Shown one piece after another: positions 55,569-64,000 of a stretch of 64,000 nucleotides of DNA (within the stretch, counting starts at the first letter, position 1; every line of letters begins with the position of its first letter). The notes below the pieces were generated by a model that was not told the DNA's origin, did no database searches, and was given only the letters and a program-made list of their open reading frames with translations. The stretch lies in assembly GCF_022549785.1 (NCBI RefSeq), contig NZ_JAKZGO010000001.1, positions 332,101 through 396,100 of the forward strand, written 5' to 3'. Origin of the DNA: Belliella alkalica. Lineage in GTDB: Bacteria; Bacteroidota; Bacteroidia; Cytophagales; Cyclobacteriaceae. Both the position numbers and the translations under genes were made by a program.

Positions 55569-56780
55569 ATGAATATACACGAATATCAAGCAAAAGAAGT
55601 TTTAAAAAGTTATGGTGTAAAAATTCAGGAAGGAATCGTAGCTGATACCCCTGAAGCAGCACTTGAAGCGGCCAAAAAACTCAATGCAGAGACAGGCACT
55701 TCATGGTATGTGATCAAAGCACAAATCCATGCCGGTGGACGTGGTAAGGGCAAAGTTCAGGAAACAGATTCTAACGGTGTGGTTCTTGCCAAAAAATTGG
55801 AAGATGTAGCTGAAAAAGCCAAAAACATCCTTGGAGGTACTTTGGTGACAATCCAAACAGGTCCTGAAGGTAAAAAAGTAAATAAGGTACTAGTTGCTCA
55901 GGATGTTTATTATCCTGGTGCTTCAGAACCAAAAGAATATTATCTATCTATCCTTTTGGACAGAGCTAAAGGTTGCAATGTGATCATGGCTTCTACAGAA
56001 GGTGGTATGGACATCGAGGAAGTTGCAGAAAAAACTCCTGAAAAAATCATCAAGGAATGGATAGATCCTAAAGTTGGTCTGCAAGGTTTCCAGTCTAGAA
56101 AAGTAGCTTTCAAACTTGGTCTTGAAGGAAATGCATTCAAAGAAATGGTGAAATTTATCACTGCTCTTTATGCAGCTTATGAAGGAACTGATTCTTCTCA
56201 ATTTGAAATCAATCCTGTATTGAAGACTTCAGATGATCAAATTCTAGCTGTAGATGCTAAAGTTAACATAGATGACAATGCACTATATAGACAAAAGAAT
56301 CTTGCGGCAATGAGAGATATTGCTGAAGAAGATCCTTTGGAAGTAGAAGCTGCTGAATCAGGTTTGAACTATGTAAAACTTGACGGAAACGTAGGTTGTA
56401 TGGTAAACGGAGCTGGTCTTGCGATGGCAACTATGGATATGATCAAGCTTTCTGGTGGTGAACCGGCTAACTTCCTAGATGTAGGTGGCGGGGCAAATGC
56501 TACTACTGTAGAAGCTGGATTTAGAATTATTTTGAAAGATCCAAATGTAAAAGCTATCCTTATCAATGTATTCGGTGGTATCGTAAGATGTGACAGAATT
56601 GCAAATGGTGTGGTAGAAGCTTACAAGTCTATTGGTGACATTCAAGTGCCAATCATTGTGAGATTGCAAGGAACAAACGCTGAAGAAGGTGCGAAAATCA
56701 TCGATGAATCAGGATTGAAAGTTTCTTCTGCGATCACTTTGAAAGAAGCTGCTGAGAAAGTAAAAGAGGCTATTGCCTAA
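55569..56780 (+). CDS. sucC: Succinyl-CoA ligase (ADP-forming) beta subunit
   Basis: 403 residues from [16 protein letters not shown] at 55569; the ATG at 55533 would add 12 residues inside the promoter. The ATP-grasp domain has [12 protein letters not shown], and the C-terminal CoA-ligase domain has [28 protein letters not shown] and VFGGIVRCD. It makes ATP (or GTP) from succinyl-CoA in the citric acid cycle. sucD is not adjacent, which is usual in Bacteroidota. Terminator follows at 56800. Confidence 0.97.
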   Translation: MNIHEYQAKEVLKSYGVKIQEGIVADTPEAALEAAKKLNAETGTSWYVIKAQIHAGGRGKGKVQETDSNGVVLAKKLEDVAEKAKNILGGTLVTIQTGPEGKKVNKVLVAQDVYYPGASEPKEYYLSILLDRAKGCNVIMASTEGGMDIEEVAEKTPEKIIKEWIDPKVGLQGFQSRKVAFKLGLEGNAFKEMVKFITALYAAYEGTDSSQFEINPVLKTSDDQILAVDAKVNIDDNALYRQKNLAAMRDIAEEDPLEVEAAESGLNYVKLDGNVGCMVNGAGLAMATMDMIKLSGGEPANFLDVGGGANATTVEAGFRIILKDPNVKAILINVFGGIVRCDRIANGVVEAYKSIGDIQVPIIVRLQGTNAEEGAKIIDESGLKVSSAITLKEAAEKVKEAIA

Positions 56781-56799
56781 GTTATAAATATTAATATGG

Positions 56800-56830
56800 A
56801 AGGGATTGAAATTTGTTCAATCCCTTTTCT
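56800..56830 (+). terminator. Terminator after sucC
   Basis: AAGGGATTGAA (56800-56810), loop ATTTG, TTCAATCCCTT (56816-56826), then TTCT. It ends just before the tRNA gene. Confidence 0.85.
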
Positions 56831-56831
56831 T

Positions 56832-56905
56832 GCGCTCGTAGTTCAACTGGATAGAATATCAGATTTCGGCTCTGAGGGTTGAGGGTTCGAATCCTTCCGA
56901 GCGCA
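56832..56905 (+). tRNA. tRNA-Arg (anticodon TCG)
   Basis: Complete cloverleaf: acceptor GCGCTCG/CGAGCGC, D-arm with GTTCAACTGGATAGAAT, anticodon stem TCAGA/TCTGA around loop TTTCGGC (anticodon TCG, reading CGA), T-arm GAGGG-TTCGAAT-CCTTC, discriminator A. CCA is not encoded. Confidence 0.95.
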
Positions 56906-57676
56906 CTAAAGTTACCATTAGATCTTTCAAAATTGATTTTCCCAATTCGATTTCCTGAGATTTAAGAAAGTAAGAAAAAGCTAAAAAGCGCCAAATTAAG
57001 CAATAGAAGTACTTTTTTTTAAGCTCTTTGATTTTTAAAATATCAAGATCTTACATGCATATCCACGCAATCAAGCTCTTACTTCTCAATTCAACAACCA
57101 TTAAATGCGTTAGCATAAAATCAATATTACAGACAAGAGCTATACAATAAATACTATAACTTTTCTGTAAGGGAAACCTCACTGAGCTTTACAAAAATAG
57201 TGTTGACTTGGTGTTTTTTTTTGTATTAATACCTTACAAAAAGCTTTCTTCATAAGATACTGTGATTTGATTTTTTTTCAATATTTCACTTTCAATAAAG
57301 CAGTGAAATCCCATACATTTCACAAAGTATCAGTTTTACATAAATATCCTTGTTAAATCTAGTTCAAAATTCCCTCAGAGAATACTCATTCAATTTTTTA
57401 ATTTTCCTCTCGATCGATGCCAAGTAAGCTTTAGTAGAAATATATTCTAGTTTCTTGAGAATATACATTTATGATGATCCGAAAAAGTTGAAAATTGAAA
57501 AATTTATCATCACAGATTCTACTTTTCGACAATGTAAGATGATTAGTAAAGAGAAGGTTGAAAAGATTGAAGTAAAAATGTCTTTTTAATCGAAACTAGT
57601 GGACTTTAACATGTATTACAATAAAGAACACTAAAATCATATATAATACTATGATATAAATAGACATCTAATTAAA
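56906..57676. other. Long intergenic region, no gene
   Basis: About 770 bases with no recognisable gene. A stretch open at 57428-57589 without a good start (reading ...DDPKKLKIEKF...STFRQCK...) may be a gene relic, but is too short to name. No clear repeat, hairpin or RNA gene. Confidence 0.5.
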
Positions 57677-57693
57677 TTGCAACATAGTTGCGT
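57677..57693. promoter_or_regulatory. Metal-regulator-like palindrome upstream of the CobW gene
   Basis: TTGCAAC-ATA-GTTGCGT is a near-perfect dyad 23 bases before the ATG. GCAAC/GTTGC dyads of this length look like binding sites of Fur/Zur-type regulators, which often control COG0523 genes. Inference. Confidence 0.4.
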
Positions 57694-57716
57694 TTATATA
57701 GTCAAAAAATAAAAAA

Positions 57717-58670
57717 ATGAATAAACCAAAAATCAAATTCACATTGCTAACAGGCTTCTTGGGGTCAGGAAAAACAACATTTTTGAACACCCTACTTGAA
57801 CAGCAAAAAGGCAAGGTGAACTTTGTAATAGAAAATGAATTCGGAAGCACGTCAATAGACAACGCACTCGTAAAAAAAAACTACAATCAACTTTTTGAGC
57901 TAAATAATGGCTGTATTTGCTGTTCTTTAGATACAGAGTTAATAGCTGTATTAGAGCAAATGATCATGGCAGAAAACTTACCCGAGAATCTATACATTGA
58001 GGCTTCAGGAGTGGCTGATGCAGGTATGCTTGCATCGATATTCAAAAGAGAGGATATAATGAAATTCTTTGACCTCCAATCAATAATAGTAATTGTGGAT
58101 GCTGAGAATTTTGAAGAAAGGGTGACAGAGATACCTGAAATCACCAGGCAATTGGTAGCTGCTGATTATATAATAATCAATAAAGAAGATATGGTGCAGT
58201 CTTCTTATATAAGCATGATTAAAAGGCACATTTCGGAAATTAATCCTTTTGCCAAGATCACAAGCTCAAAATTCGGTGTTATTGAAAAAGGTTTCTTTGA
58301 TTCTACAAAGAACATCAACGAATTTAACAGACTTGATTTTGAAAGTAGAGAGAGCAAAAATGGTCATGGAATGAAAAGCATTGCTATTGAAGTTGTCAAT
58401 CCATTTGATAAAGACAAGCTATACGCTGCTTTAACTGTAACGATGTTCTTGCATTACAATCAAATATATAGGATTAAGGGATTTGCAAAAATTGAGGGGT
58501 CTGATGATATTATCTTAGTACAATCAACTGGAAATAAGGTTTCACTCACCAAACATGAATACCTTGAGGGCGAAGACCCTCAACCTGTTTTGGTGTTTAT
58601 TGGAAGGAATATTGAGAGACAAGGATTGGAGCGAATTCTCAGGAATCTCTACTCAACTGTAAAGTACTAA
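57717..58670 (+). CDS. CobW/COG0523 family GTPase (metal chaperone)
   Basis: 317 residues. Walker A GFLGSGKTT at 13-21, ENEFGSTSID switch region, the metal-binding CICC at 66-69 (NGCICCSL), and the GTP-specificity NKED. The CobW_C domain (MFLHYNQIYRIKGFAKIEG, RNIERQGLERILRNL) is present. No His-rich loop. Such GTPases deliver zinc or another metal, often in zinc-poor conditions. Stand-alone gene behind a GCAAC/GTTGC palindrome; metal not determined. Confidence 0.92.
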   Translation: MNKPKIKFTLLTGFLGSGKTTFLNTLLEQQKGKVNFVIENEFGSTSIDNALVKKNYNQLFELNNGCICCSLDTELIAVLEQMIMAENLPENLYIEASGVADAGMLASIFKREDIMKFFDLQSIIVIVDAENFEERVTEIPEITRQLVAADYIIINKEDMVQSSYISMIKRHISEINPFAKITSSKFGVIEKGFFDSTKNINEFNRLDFESRESKNGHGMKSIAIEVVNPFDKDKLYAALTVTMFLHYNQIYRIKGFAKIEGSDDIILVQSTGNKVSLTKHEYLEGEDPQPVLVFIGRNIERQGLERILRNLYSTVKY

Positions 58671-58790
58671 GACTCTTGATGTAACCATGTGCGCAGCCTC
58701 ATTACTAAGAATAGGATTATCTAATACATTTTAATGATCTATGTAAATTAAGTTATCCATGGTGTCAACAAATTTAGAAGAGAGCACCTT

Positions 58791-59777
58791 TTAGGTGTCA
58801 AATAAGTTTTCAATATAATTTTTAACTTCAGTTTTCAATGTTTCATCTTGTATGAGCTCATACAAAGGAAGAATTTCCTTACCAATAAAAGTCATATTTT
58901 CCTCTTCAAGGGTGTTAAGCCAAGGTTGTATATCAACTTTTGGAAAATCATCTTCATCACCTTCTGTTTGAAGCATTTGTGTTGAATCACCTCCAACTGC
59001 TTTATAGCTTAAAATTTGAGAAAAATTTCCTTCTGCTAAAACTGCATTCACATGTTTTACAGAACCAGATCCAATATCAAAAATATTTCTCATGGCAACC
59101 GATAGTCCCAAAATAGCAGCATCTTCCTTATCGGGATTTTCAGTTTCTGAACTGTACATGATAGTCAGTTTATGCCCCAAAAGTACATTGTTAATAAAAT
59201 GTGTACCATACTTATCAACCAATTCTTCTGGATTTTTATTTTGCAGGTCATTAGTAAACTCTTGCGTTAAAAATTCAGACCCTTCAAGGTCAATGCTGAT
59301 GTTTTTAAACAACCTTGTCAAAGTCCAAGATGCAAAAACATTATCTTCAGAAATTAAACTATCCGGAAAATACGCATCTATTGTCCCACTAAACACACTA
59401 AGTCCTCTAGTCGATTCAAAATTATCAGAAAGACCCATCAAAAATTCATTTCTATTTACTGCTGTTATATCGATTTTACCTGCCTGTTGGTTTGTCTCTA
59501 CAATATCTATAAGCGCACTGTTTTCCTCAGCAAGTTTTTCTAAATCAAAAATCTTGCTCTTTACAGAACTTATTCCTGCAAATTCCCCTCTAACATCAAA
59601 ACCATATCCCAAAAAACTATAATCAACTGGTTCAGTTCTAGACTCATCAAAAGATCGTATTAGTAGAGTTTCCTTCTCAGTTCTCAACTCTTCAATTAAA
59701 CTATCCTCTGGCTTTGGTTCTACCAGACAAGCTGTCAATATTACAGAAGCTAAAATTGTATAAATAGATTTTTTCAT
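58791..59777 (-). CDS. MACPF-domain lipoprotein
   Basis: 328 residues from the ATG at 59777; an upstream ATG at 59816 would add 13 residues. A lipoprotein signal ends LTAC (Cys near residue 17). The body matches the membrane attack complex/perforin fold: FLGYGFDVRGEFA near the start, and the signature YGTHF at 190-194 followed by INNVLLG, with His where the usual second Gly stands. It ends soon after the MACPF domain, with no obvious C-terminal lectin-like domain. MACPF proteins form membrane pores; in Bacteroides, BSAP toxins with this domain kill close relatives. A similar role here is inference. No immunity gene is recognised nearby. Confidence 0.85.
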   Translation of the reverse strand: MKKSIYTILASVILTACLVEPKPEDSLIEELRTEKETLLIRSFDESRTEPVDYSFLGYGFDVRGEFAGISSVKSKIFDLEKLAEENSALIDIVETNQQAGKIDITAVNRNEFLMGLSDNFESTRGLSVFSGTIDAYFPDSLISEDNVFASWTLTRLFKNISIDLEGSEFLTQEFTNDLQNKNPEELVDKYGTHFINNVLLGHKLTIMYSSETENPDKEDAAILGLSVAMRNIFDIGSGSVKHVNAVLAEGNFSQILSYKAVGGDSTQMLQTEGDEDDFPKVDIQPWLNTLEEENMTFIGKEILPLYELIQDETLKTEVKNYIENLFDT

Positions 59778-60198
59778 AGTTAAAATAACTTTTAAAGTTA
59801 AATAATATATAATCAAAATTATATTTAATCAAATAAGTAATGTTTATTTCACTAATTTAATATTTAAATAAATAATTAACAAACATTTAAAACAAAAATT
59901 AGTTAATCAAAAGTGTCATTATCTAGTCAAAGGAAAATGAAATCATGTAGACAACCGTCAACAGTCGGCAGCCGCTGAACTCAAGGTATATACCTAATTT
60001 AATGTGGCTACGGTTATGAACGCGGGTATACATAATTCCAAATGAGTGCTCTAAAATTGTACTTTAGGCAAAAAGAGACATTATATAGTGGACGATCTTT
60101 ATCTAAGACATTGTACAAGTTTTATAATTCGATTGATTATTACTCAACTTATTTGTATGGTTCTTAGAAAGAGTCATGATTAAAAAAATAACCTAGAT
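59778..60198. other. Intergenic region with one repeat copy
   Basis: AT-rich DNA between the MACPF gene start and the GH2 stop. It contains the dispersed repeat at 59950-60031 and no credible gene. Confidence 0.55.
59950..60031 (-). repeat. Dispersed intergenic repeat, copy 5
   Basis: On the minus strand: GTATACCCGCGTTCATAACC, GTAGCCACATTAAATTAGG, TATATACCTTGAGTTCAGCG, GCTGCCGACTGTTGACGG. Very similar in order and sequence to 4560-4641 and 62656-62758. The far inverted end is not seen. Confidence 0.6.
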
Positions 60199-62625
60199 TT
60201 ATTTTTTACTACTTAAATCAATCACGCTAGTTTTGAGTCCTTTGCCTGAGACAGTAACCTTTATATCTCCCTCTATTTCGGATGACTGTACAATTATTAC
60301 AAGTTTTCCATTGAAAGTTTTCATTGCAGGATTATGAAACACTTCTAGAGATGTAGCATCACCATTACAAACAGCTTTGAATGAACCATTACCAGACACC
60401 ACAAAGCTTAACCTCTCCATAGCATCAGGAACAGGAACTCCTCTCCTATCAACTATAGTGGCAGTAATGAAACTTAAATCTTCCCCATCAGCATTTATCA
60501 CCTTTCTATCTGCTTCAAGTAGAATACTGTGTGCTTTCCCTGATGTCCTTATGAACTTTTCTGCAACTGCTTTTCCATTTTCATCAAACGCCACAACTTT
60601 CACTTCGCCTGGTTCATACTTCACATCCATCCACATCAATCTGTATCTGTGCAGGTTTGAAGTGTTATTTTTCCTTTGGACTCCTTGACTTTTACCATTT
60701 ACAAAAAGCTCTGCCGATTCATAATTTGTATATACAAAGACAGGTGTCTTTTCCCTTTCCCTTCCTTTCCAATTCCAATGAGGCAGAATATGCAATGTTT
60801 CCTCCTTTTTATTCCATCTACTTCGATATAGGTAGTATCTGTCTTTGGGAATTCCAGCCAAATCCAAAATACCAAAATATGAACTCCGAGAAGGCCAGAA
60901 ATTATCATAAGGTGTTGGCTCACCCAAGTAATCAAAACCAGTCCAAACAAATTCTCCAATCACCCATGGCTTATCATCCTGCAAAACAAAATCATCGTCA
61001 GGTAAATTAGACCAACTGCAATATTCAACATCATAAGACGAACTTTGCAAATCATCATGAATTCTATTGAACCCAATTTCGACAGGAAATTTATAAACAC
61101 CACGTGAACTTACTGTAGAGGCAGTTTCTGATCCCAAAATCATCCCTTGGGGAAAAAGTTTATAGGCATCTTCGTATAAATGAACTCTATAATTTAACCC
61201 TGGAACATCTAATATTGCACCAAATCCATTTTCCATTACTGCTTTAACTTGATCCATGCCTACAGTAACTGGTCTGGTAGAATCTTCTCTATGAAAAATA
61301 TCTTGAATCCACTTAGCACGCTTCACACCATCACTCCCCCATTGATCAGGGACTTCATTTCCTGCACTCCACATTACTATGCTTGGATGATTCCTTGTGG
61401 CATGAACTAAATCAACAATATCCTTCTCAGCCCATTCATCAAAGTATAAATTGTATCCATTCTTTACTTTTGGCTTTTTCCATTCATCAAAACTCTCTGC
61501 CAAAAACAAAAAACCCATTTCATCACATAGTTCTAGCTGTTCTATTGAAGGCATATTATGGGATGACCTGATAGCATTCACTCCAAGGTCTTTCAATATT
61601 CTGAGCTGCCTCCTTAGCGCAGATTTATTGACAGCAACACCCAAAGGGCCTAGATCATGATGAAGGCATACGCCTTTGAACTTTACCACCTTCCCATTCA
61701 ATTCAAAACCTACTTCAGAACTATACTTGATCTCTCTAACTCCAAAAGTAATTGATTCATTATCTTTCAAAATATCATCCTGATAAAGCTCCATTTCTGC
61801 TGTATACAAATATGGCGTTTCGATATCCCATTTCTTTGGATTCATTAAAGAAATACTTTGCTCAATTTCATCACCAAACCTCTGATTAGCAACATTTTCT
61901 ACCACCACATTCCCTTTCTCATCTTTGATAAAAGTTTTTATAACGATATTTTCTCCATGTACTTGGGATTTGATATTGATTTTGGCAATACTATCATTTA
62001 TATAAGGTGTAGTAATGAAATGTCCCCAATGCTTGAAACTCGCTATGTCTTTAGTGATCATTTTGACCTTTCGATAAATCCCAGCTCCTGGATACCACCT
62101 TGATGAAAACGCCTTGTTTTCTAATCTCACTGCTATTACATTTTCACTGCCTACTTTCAGTTCCTTTGAAATGTCAAAAAAAAAGTAACTGTAGCCATAA
62201 GGCCTATTACCTATCTTTCGACCATTTACATAAACTTCTGCATTGGACATTGCTCCATCAAATGTCAAAATCACTTGCTTATCTGTATCATAATCGGGTC
62301 TCACGATTTTTGTTCTATACCATCCTACTCCAATAAAAGGCAAAGAGCCTGTTCTACCTGTTTTCTCAGTTGCAATAGTTTCATTGTTTTGCTCTATTTT
62401 GACTACCTGAAGATCAATTTCCTTATCAAATGGGCCTTTAATGGCCCAATCATGGGGAACAATTACTTGCTCCCACTCAGAATCATCAAAATTCAACTGA
62501 CTCGCATGGCTTACATCACCCTGATAAAACTTCCAGTTTTTCAATTCTAAAACCTCTCTAGTTTGACTAAAAGATTGATTAACAACAATTAGGATAACAA
62601 AAAAAGAAAATAATGTGCTTTTCAT
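60199..62625 (-). CDS. Glycoside hydrolase family 2 (beta-galactosidase-like)
   Basis: 808 residues with a signal peptide (VVNQSFSQ). Sugar-binding, Ig-like and TIM-barrel domains are in the usual GH2 order, starting with WKFYQGDVSHASQLNFDDSEW and PHDWAIKGPF. Acid/base E424 lies in WSAGNEVPDQW and the nucleophile E558 in GEFVWTGFDYLGEP. The C-terminal part has a DUF4982-like beta-domain and a further Ig-like segment. Substrate may be a beta-galactoside or beta-glucuronide. It is a single gene, not beside a SusC/D pair. Confidence 0.93.
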   Translation of the reverse strand: MKSTLFSFFVILIVVNQSFSQTREVLELKNWKFYQGDVSHASQLNFDDSEWEQVIVPHDWAIKGPFDKEIDLQVVKIEQNNETIATEKTGRTGSLPFIGVGWYRTKIVRPDYDTDKQVILTFDGAMSNAEVYVNGRKIGNRPYGYSYFFFDISKELKVGSENVIAVRLENKAFSSRWYPGAGIYRKVKMITKDIASFKHWGHFITTPYINDSIAKINIKSQVHGENIVIKTFIKDEKGNVVVENVANQRFGDEIEQSISLMNPKKWDIETPYLYTAEMELYQDDILKDNESITFGVREIKYSSEVGFELNGKVVKFKGVCLHHDLGPLGVAVNKSALRRQLRILKDLGVNAIRSSHNMPSIEQLELCDEMGFLFLAESFDEWKKPKVKNGYNLYFDEWAEKDIVDLVHATRNHPSIVMWSAGNEVPDQWGSDGVKRAKWIQDIFHREDSTRPVTVGMDQVKAVMENGFGAILDVPGLNYRVHLYEDAYKLFPQGMILGSETASTVSSRGVYKFPVEIGFNRIHDDLQSSSYDVEYCSWSNLPDDDFVLQDDKPWVIGEFVWTGFDYLGEPTPYDNFWPSRSSYFGILDLAGIPKDRYYLYRSRWNKKEETLHILPHWNWKGREREKTPVFVYTNYESAELFVNGKSQGVQRKNNTSNLHRYRLMWMDVKYEPGEVKVVAFDENGKAVAEKFIRTSGKAHSILLEADRKVINADGEDLSFITATIVDRRGVPVPDAMERLSFVVSGNGSFKAVCNGDATSLEVFHNPAMKTFNGKLVIIVQSSEIEGDIKVTVSGKGLKTSVIDLSSKK

Positions 62626-62655
62626 AGATTATTTAAATTTGTTAATTCTTTAACT

Positions 62656-62758
62656 TTCTCATCAGTAACCACACTAAACTAGGTAAATACCTTAAATTCA
62701 GCTGCTATCGACCTTCGACGATTATTAACGCGATTTTTGGTATCATTGCGGATAATCG
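62656..62758 (+). repeat. Dispersed intergenic repeat, copy 6
   Basis: CAGTAACCACACTAAACTAGG, TAAATACCTTAAATTCAGCTG, CTATCGACCTTCGACG and the right end TGGTATCATTGCGGATAATC. It carries both the body shared with 59950-60031 and the right inverted end shared with 13970-14113, which links the two sets into one family. Confidence 0.6.
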
Positions 62759-62775
62759 TAAACCTTAAATCACAC

Positions 62776-62822
62776 CTTGAATGGCAGCTGAACTCGGTAT
62801 TTTGATGCTAGGGTAAATACGT
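62776..62822 (-). repeat. Partial dispersed repeat, copy 7
   Basis: On the minus strand: TACCGAGTTCAGCTGCCATTC, matching the body block with GTTCAGC of the other copies. Ends are missing. Confidence 0.35.
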
Positions 62823-63204
62823 TAATGAACAGATACAGAATATAGTCCATTACTATAAGTATTAAATCATTTGCTTTAATATAGGATGTTATTTGCATGG
62901 AAACGGAAAGAAGGCAGATCACAATCAAAATTAAAAATAGAAAATCAATCAACCATCCTGTACTTACATACTAAAGTCAATTTATATAAGCTGATATTAC
63001 ATCGTGATAAATTCGAAGGAACCAAGCTAGCTTAAAGATATACAATTTGATTATTGTCAAGATATCAAATACATATGTTAACTACTAAAGGATATAGCTG
63101 ATTATGATATCAAAAAATCTTAACATTATTATTTAAAATTAATTACAAAAAAAGTAAATAATGATAAAAAAAATTAGAATGCTTAAATTAAAAATTTGTG
63201 ATAA

Positions 63205-63236
63205 AAATAAAAAAGCAGGAGAAACTCTCCTGCCCT
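63205..63236 (-). terminator. Terminator of the DUF3078 gene
   Basis: GCAGGAGA (63215-63222) pairs with TCTCCTGC (63226-63233) around a 3-base loop. On the minus strand it is followed by a TTTTTTATTTTT run. Confidence 0.85.
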
Positions 63237-63341
63237 TTATATGAAAACTAAACCAACTATTATTTTAACTACCACAATTAGAACAAAAATAGTATTTAAA
63301 AATAATATTCAAAATATTTTACAGAAAAAGTGTACAAACAC

Positions 63342-64000
63342 CTACTTTTTGTTGCTTACCTTATACAAAATACCTAATGCCAAAGCCTGAGAATATTGAA
63401 TTCCTGGATCCATATCCAAATCATAAACATTGATACTTGTGAATGTAACATCTACAAATCTAGTAATCTTGGCAATCAAAGTTACGTCTAGCCTGTGATC
63501 TATAGTTTTGAAAGCCAAAGTCTCATAATTTGCGAACATTTGATATCTTGATTTTACGGTCAAATTTTCTGTAATTTCTTTATCATAAGTAGCATAAAGT
63601 TGCAATGCTAGCCATTCTGTTCTCACTTTCTGACCAACAGGAACACCATAGTTTGTTGGTACATTTTGGATGATAGTCGGATCTGAAACAAATGTGAATC
63701 TTGGCGAAAAAGGAGCTATTCTTAGTGCAAAATCCTTATTGGGCTTATATTCCATACCAATACCAGATGTCAAAAATGCAGGTGAAAAGAAACCTGAAAT
63801 CAAAGAGCGTTGATCATCCGGTCCATACTCAAAACCATCAGTAAACTGTGTCATAAAATTTAATGAACCAAAGTAAGACCAATTTTTACTCGCTTTGTAT
63901 CCTACTTTGGAATCAAAAAATATCCTGTCATTAGATTTCCTTACTTGTTGACCTTCATTTTTTACAATCCCATACATCAATTCCAGTTGATTGTCCCAAC
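63342..64000 (-). CDS. DUF3078 family protein, N-terminus outside window
   Basis: The frame is open from its stop at 63342 to the right edge, so at least 219 residues and the 5' end is missing (the codons at the edge read ...WDNQLELMYG). The segment has the DUF3078 pattern: KVGYKASKNWSYFGSLNFMT, FLTSGIGMEYKP and PRFTFVSDP, with alternating beta-strands ending in ALGILYKVSNKK. It is a predicted outer-membrane beta-barrel protein of unknown function, common in Bacteroidota. Confidence 0.88.
   Translation of the reverse strand, partial: WDNQLELMYGIVKNEGQQVRKSNDRIFFDSKVGYKASKNWSYFGSLNFMTQFTDGFEYGPDDQRSLISGFFSPAFLTSGIGMEYKPNKDFALRIAPFSPRFTFVSDPTIIQNVPTNYGVPVGQKVRTEWLALQLYATYDKEITENLTVKSRYQMFANYETLAFKTIDHRLDVTLIAKITRFVDVTFTSINVYDLDMDPGIQYSQALALGILYKVSNKK

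Larger units (their letters stand above)
62626..63204. other. Intergenic region with repeat relics
   Basis: Between the GH2 start and the DUF3078 gene terminator. It holds the repeat at 62656-62758 and an inverted partial copy at 62776-62822. A 60-codon minus-strand frame at 62770-62952 overlaps the relic and looks random. No gene supported. Confidence 0.55.

Noticed and set aside
57428-57589. Possible gene relic after the tRNA
   Set aside because: Open without start codon and too short to identify; kept only as a note in the intergenic entry.
58720-58800. Hairpin CACCTTTTAGGTG at the MACPF gene end as terminator
   Set aside because: Stem of only five pairs and no T-run on the minus strand.
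62770-62952. 60-codon hydrophobic minus-strand frame
   Set aside because: Overlaps a repeat relic and has no independent support; hydrophobic reading comes from AT-rich DNA.

Overview
The window looks like chromosome of a gliding-type Bacteroidota bacterium, most likely near the Cyclobacteriaceae (Algoriphagus/Belliella-like). This placement is inferred from gene content, not from a marker gene. Supporting signs are a SusC/SusD pair with a fused sensor-regulator, PorP/SprF, PorE-like and CHU_C-type type IX secretion proteins, DUF3078, an etfB-etfA-bifunctional nuclease operon, AT-rich intergenic DNA, weak Shine-Dalgarno signals and TAnnTTTG-type -7 boxes.

Layout. 1-4305: a very large secreted repeat protein running off the left edge, and a tail-collar protein. 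4698-13225: central carbon and anaplerosis, with sdhB, sdhA and PEP carboxylase on the minus strand, then a LysR regulator divergent from a small unknown protein and an SbtA-type bicarbonate transporter. 13412-25596: the most unusual block. It has two nearly identical double-glycine-leader peptides, each with its own conserved 5' leader and terminator. These are followed by HlyD, a C39-peptidase ABC exporter, a DUF11/CHU_C surface protein, a PorP/SprF protein, a PorE-like OmpA protein and a LytTR regulator with a Glu at the phospho-acceptor position. 25622-34997: a beta-glucan-type polysaccharide utilisation locus (regulator, SusC, SusD, and a lipoprotein fusing a glycerophosphodiesterase domain to a GH16 glucanase). 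35561-39718: a dinB-dnaE2 mutagenesis cassette behind a perfect inverted repeat. 39964-56905: housekeeping genes (peptide and nucleoside transporters, pckA, cyclophilin, ETF, NAD salvage, peroxiredoxin, LolD-like ATPase, sucC, tRNA-Arg). 57677-64000: a CobW/COG0523 GTPase behind a metal-regulator-like palindrome, a MACPF lipoprotein, a GH2 glycosidase and the C-terminal part of a DUF3078 protein.

How parts fit together. SbtA can supply bicarbonate to PEP carboxylase. Its oxaloacetate can feed C4 acids and the SdhAB pair, while PEPCK and succinyl-CoA ligase elsewhere in the window connect the same pools. The peptide block couples a type I-like peptide exporter to surface proteins of type IX secretion style, a combination I do not recognise as a described system. 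A family of short intergenic elements with terminal inverted repeats (core TATCCGC...ACCAGTA) is scattered in at least eight places and sits between the two peptide genes.

Limits: all family calls are by reading motifs. No database search was run. Promoter and operator calls are pattern-based and of low to moderate confidence.
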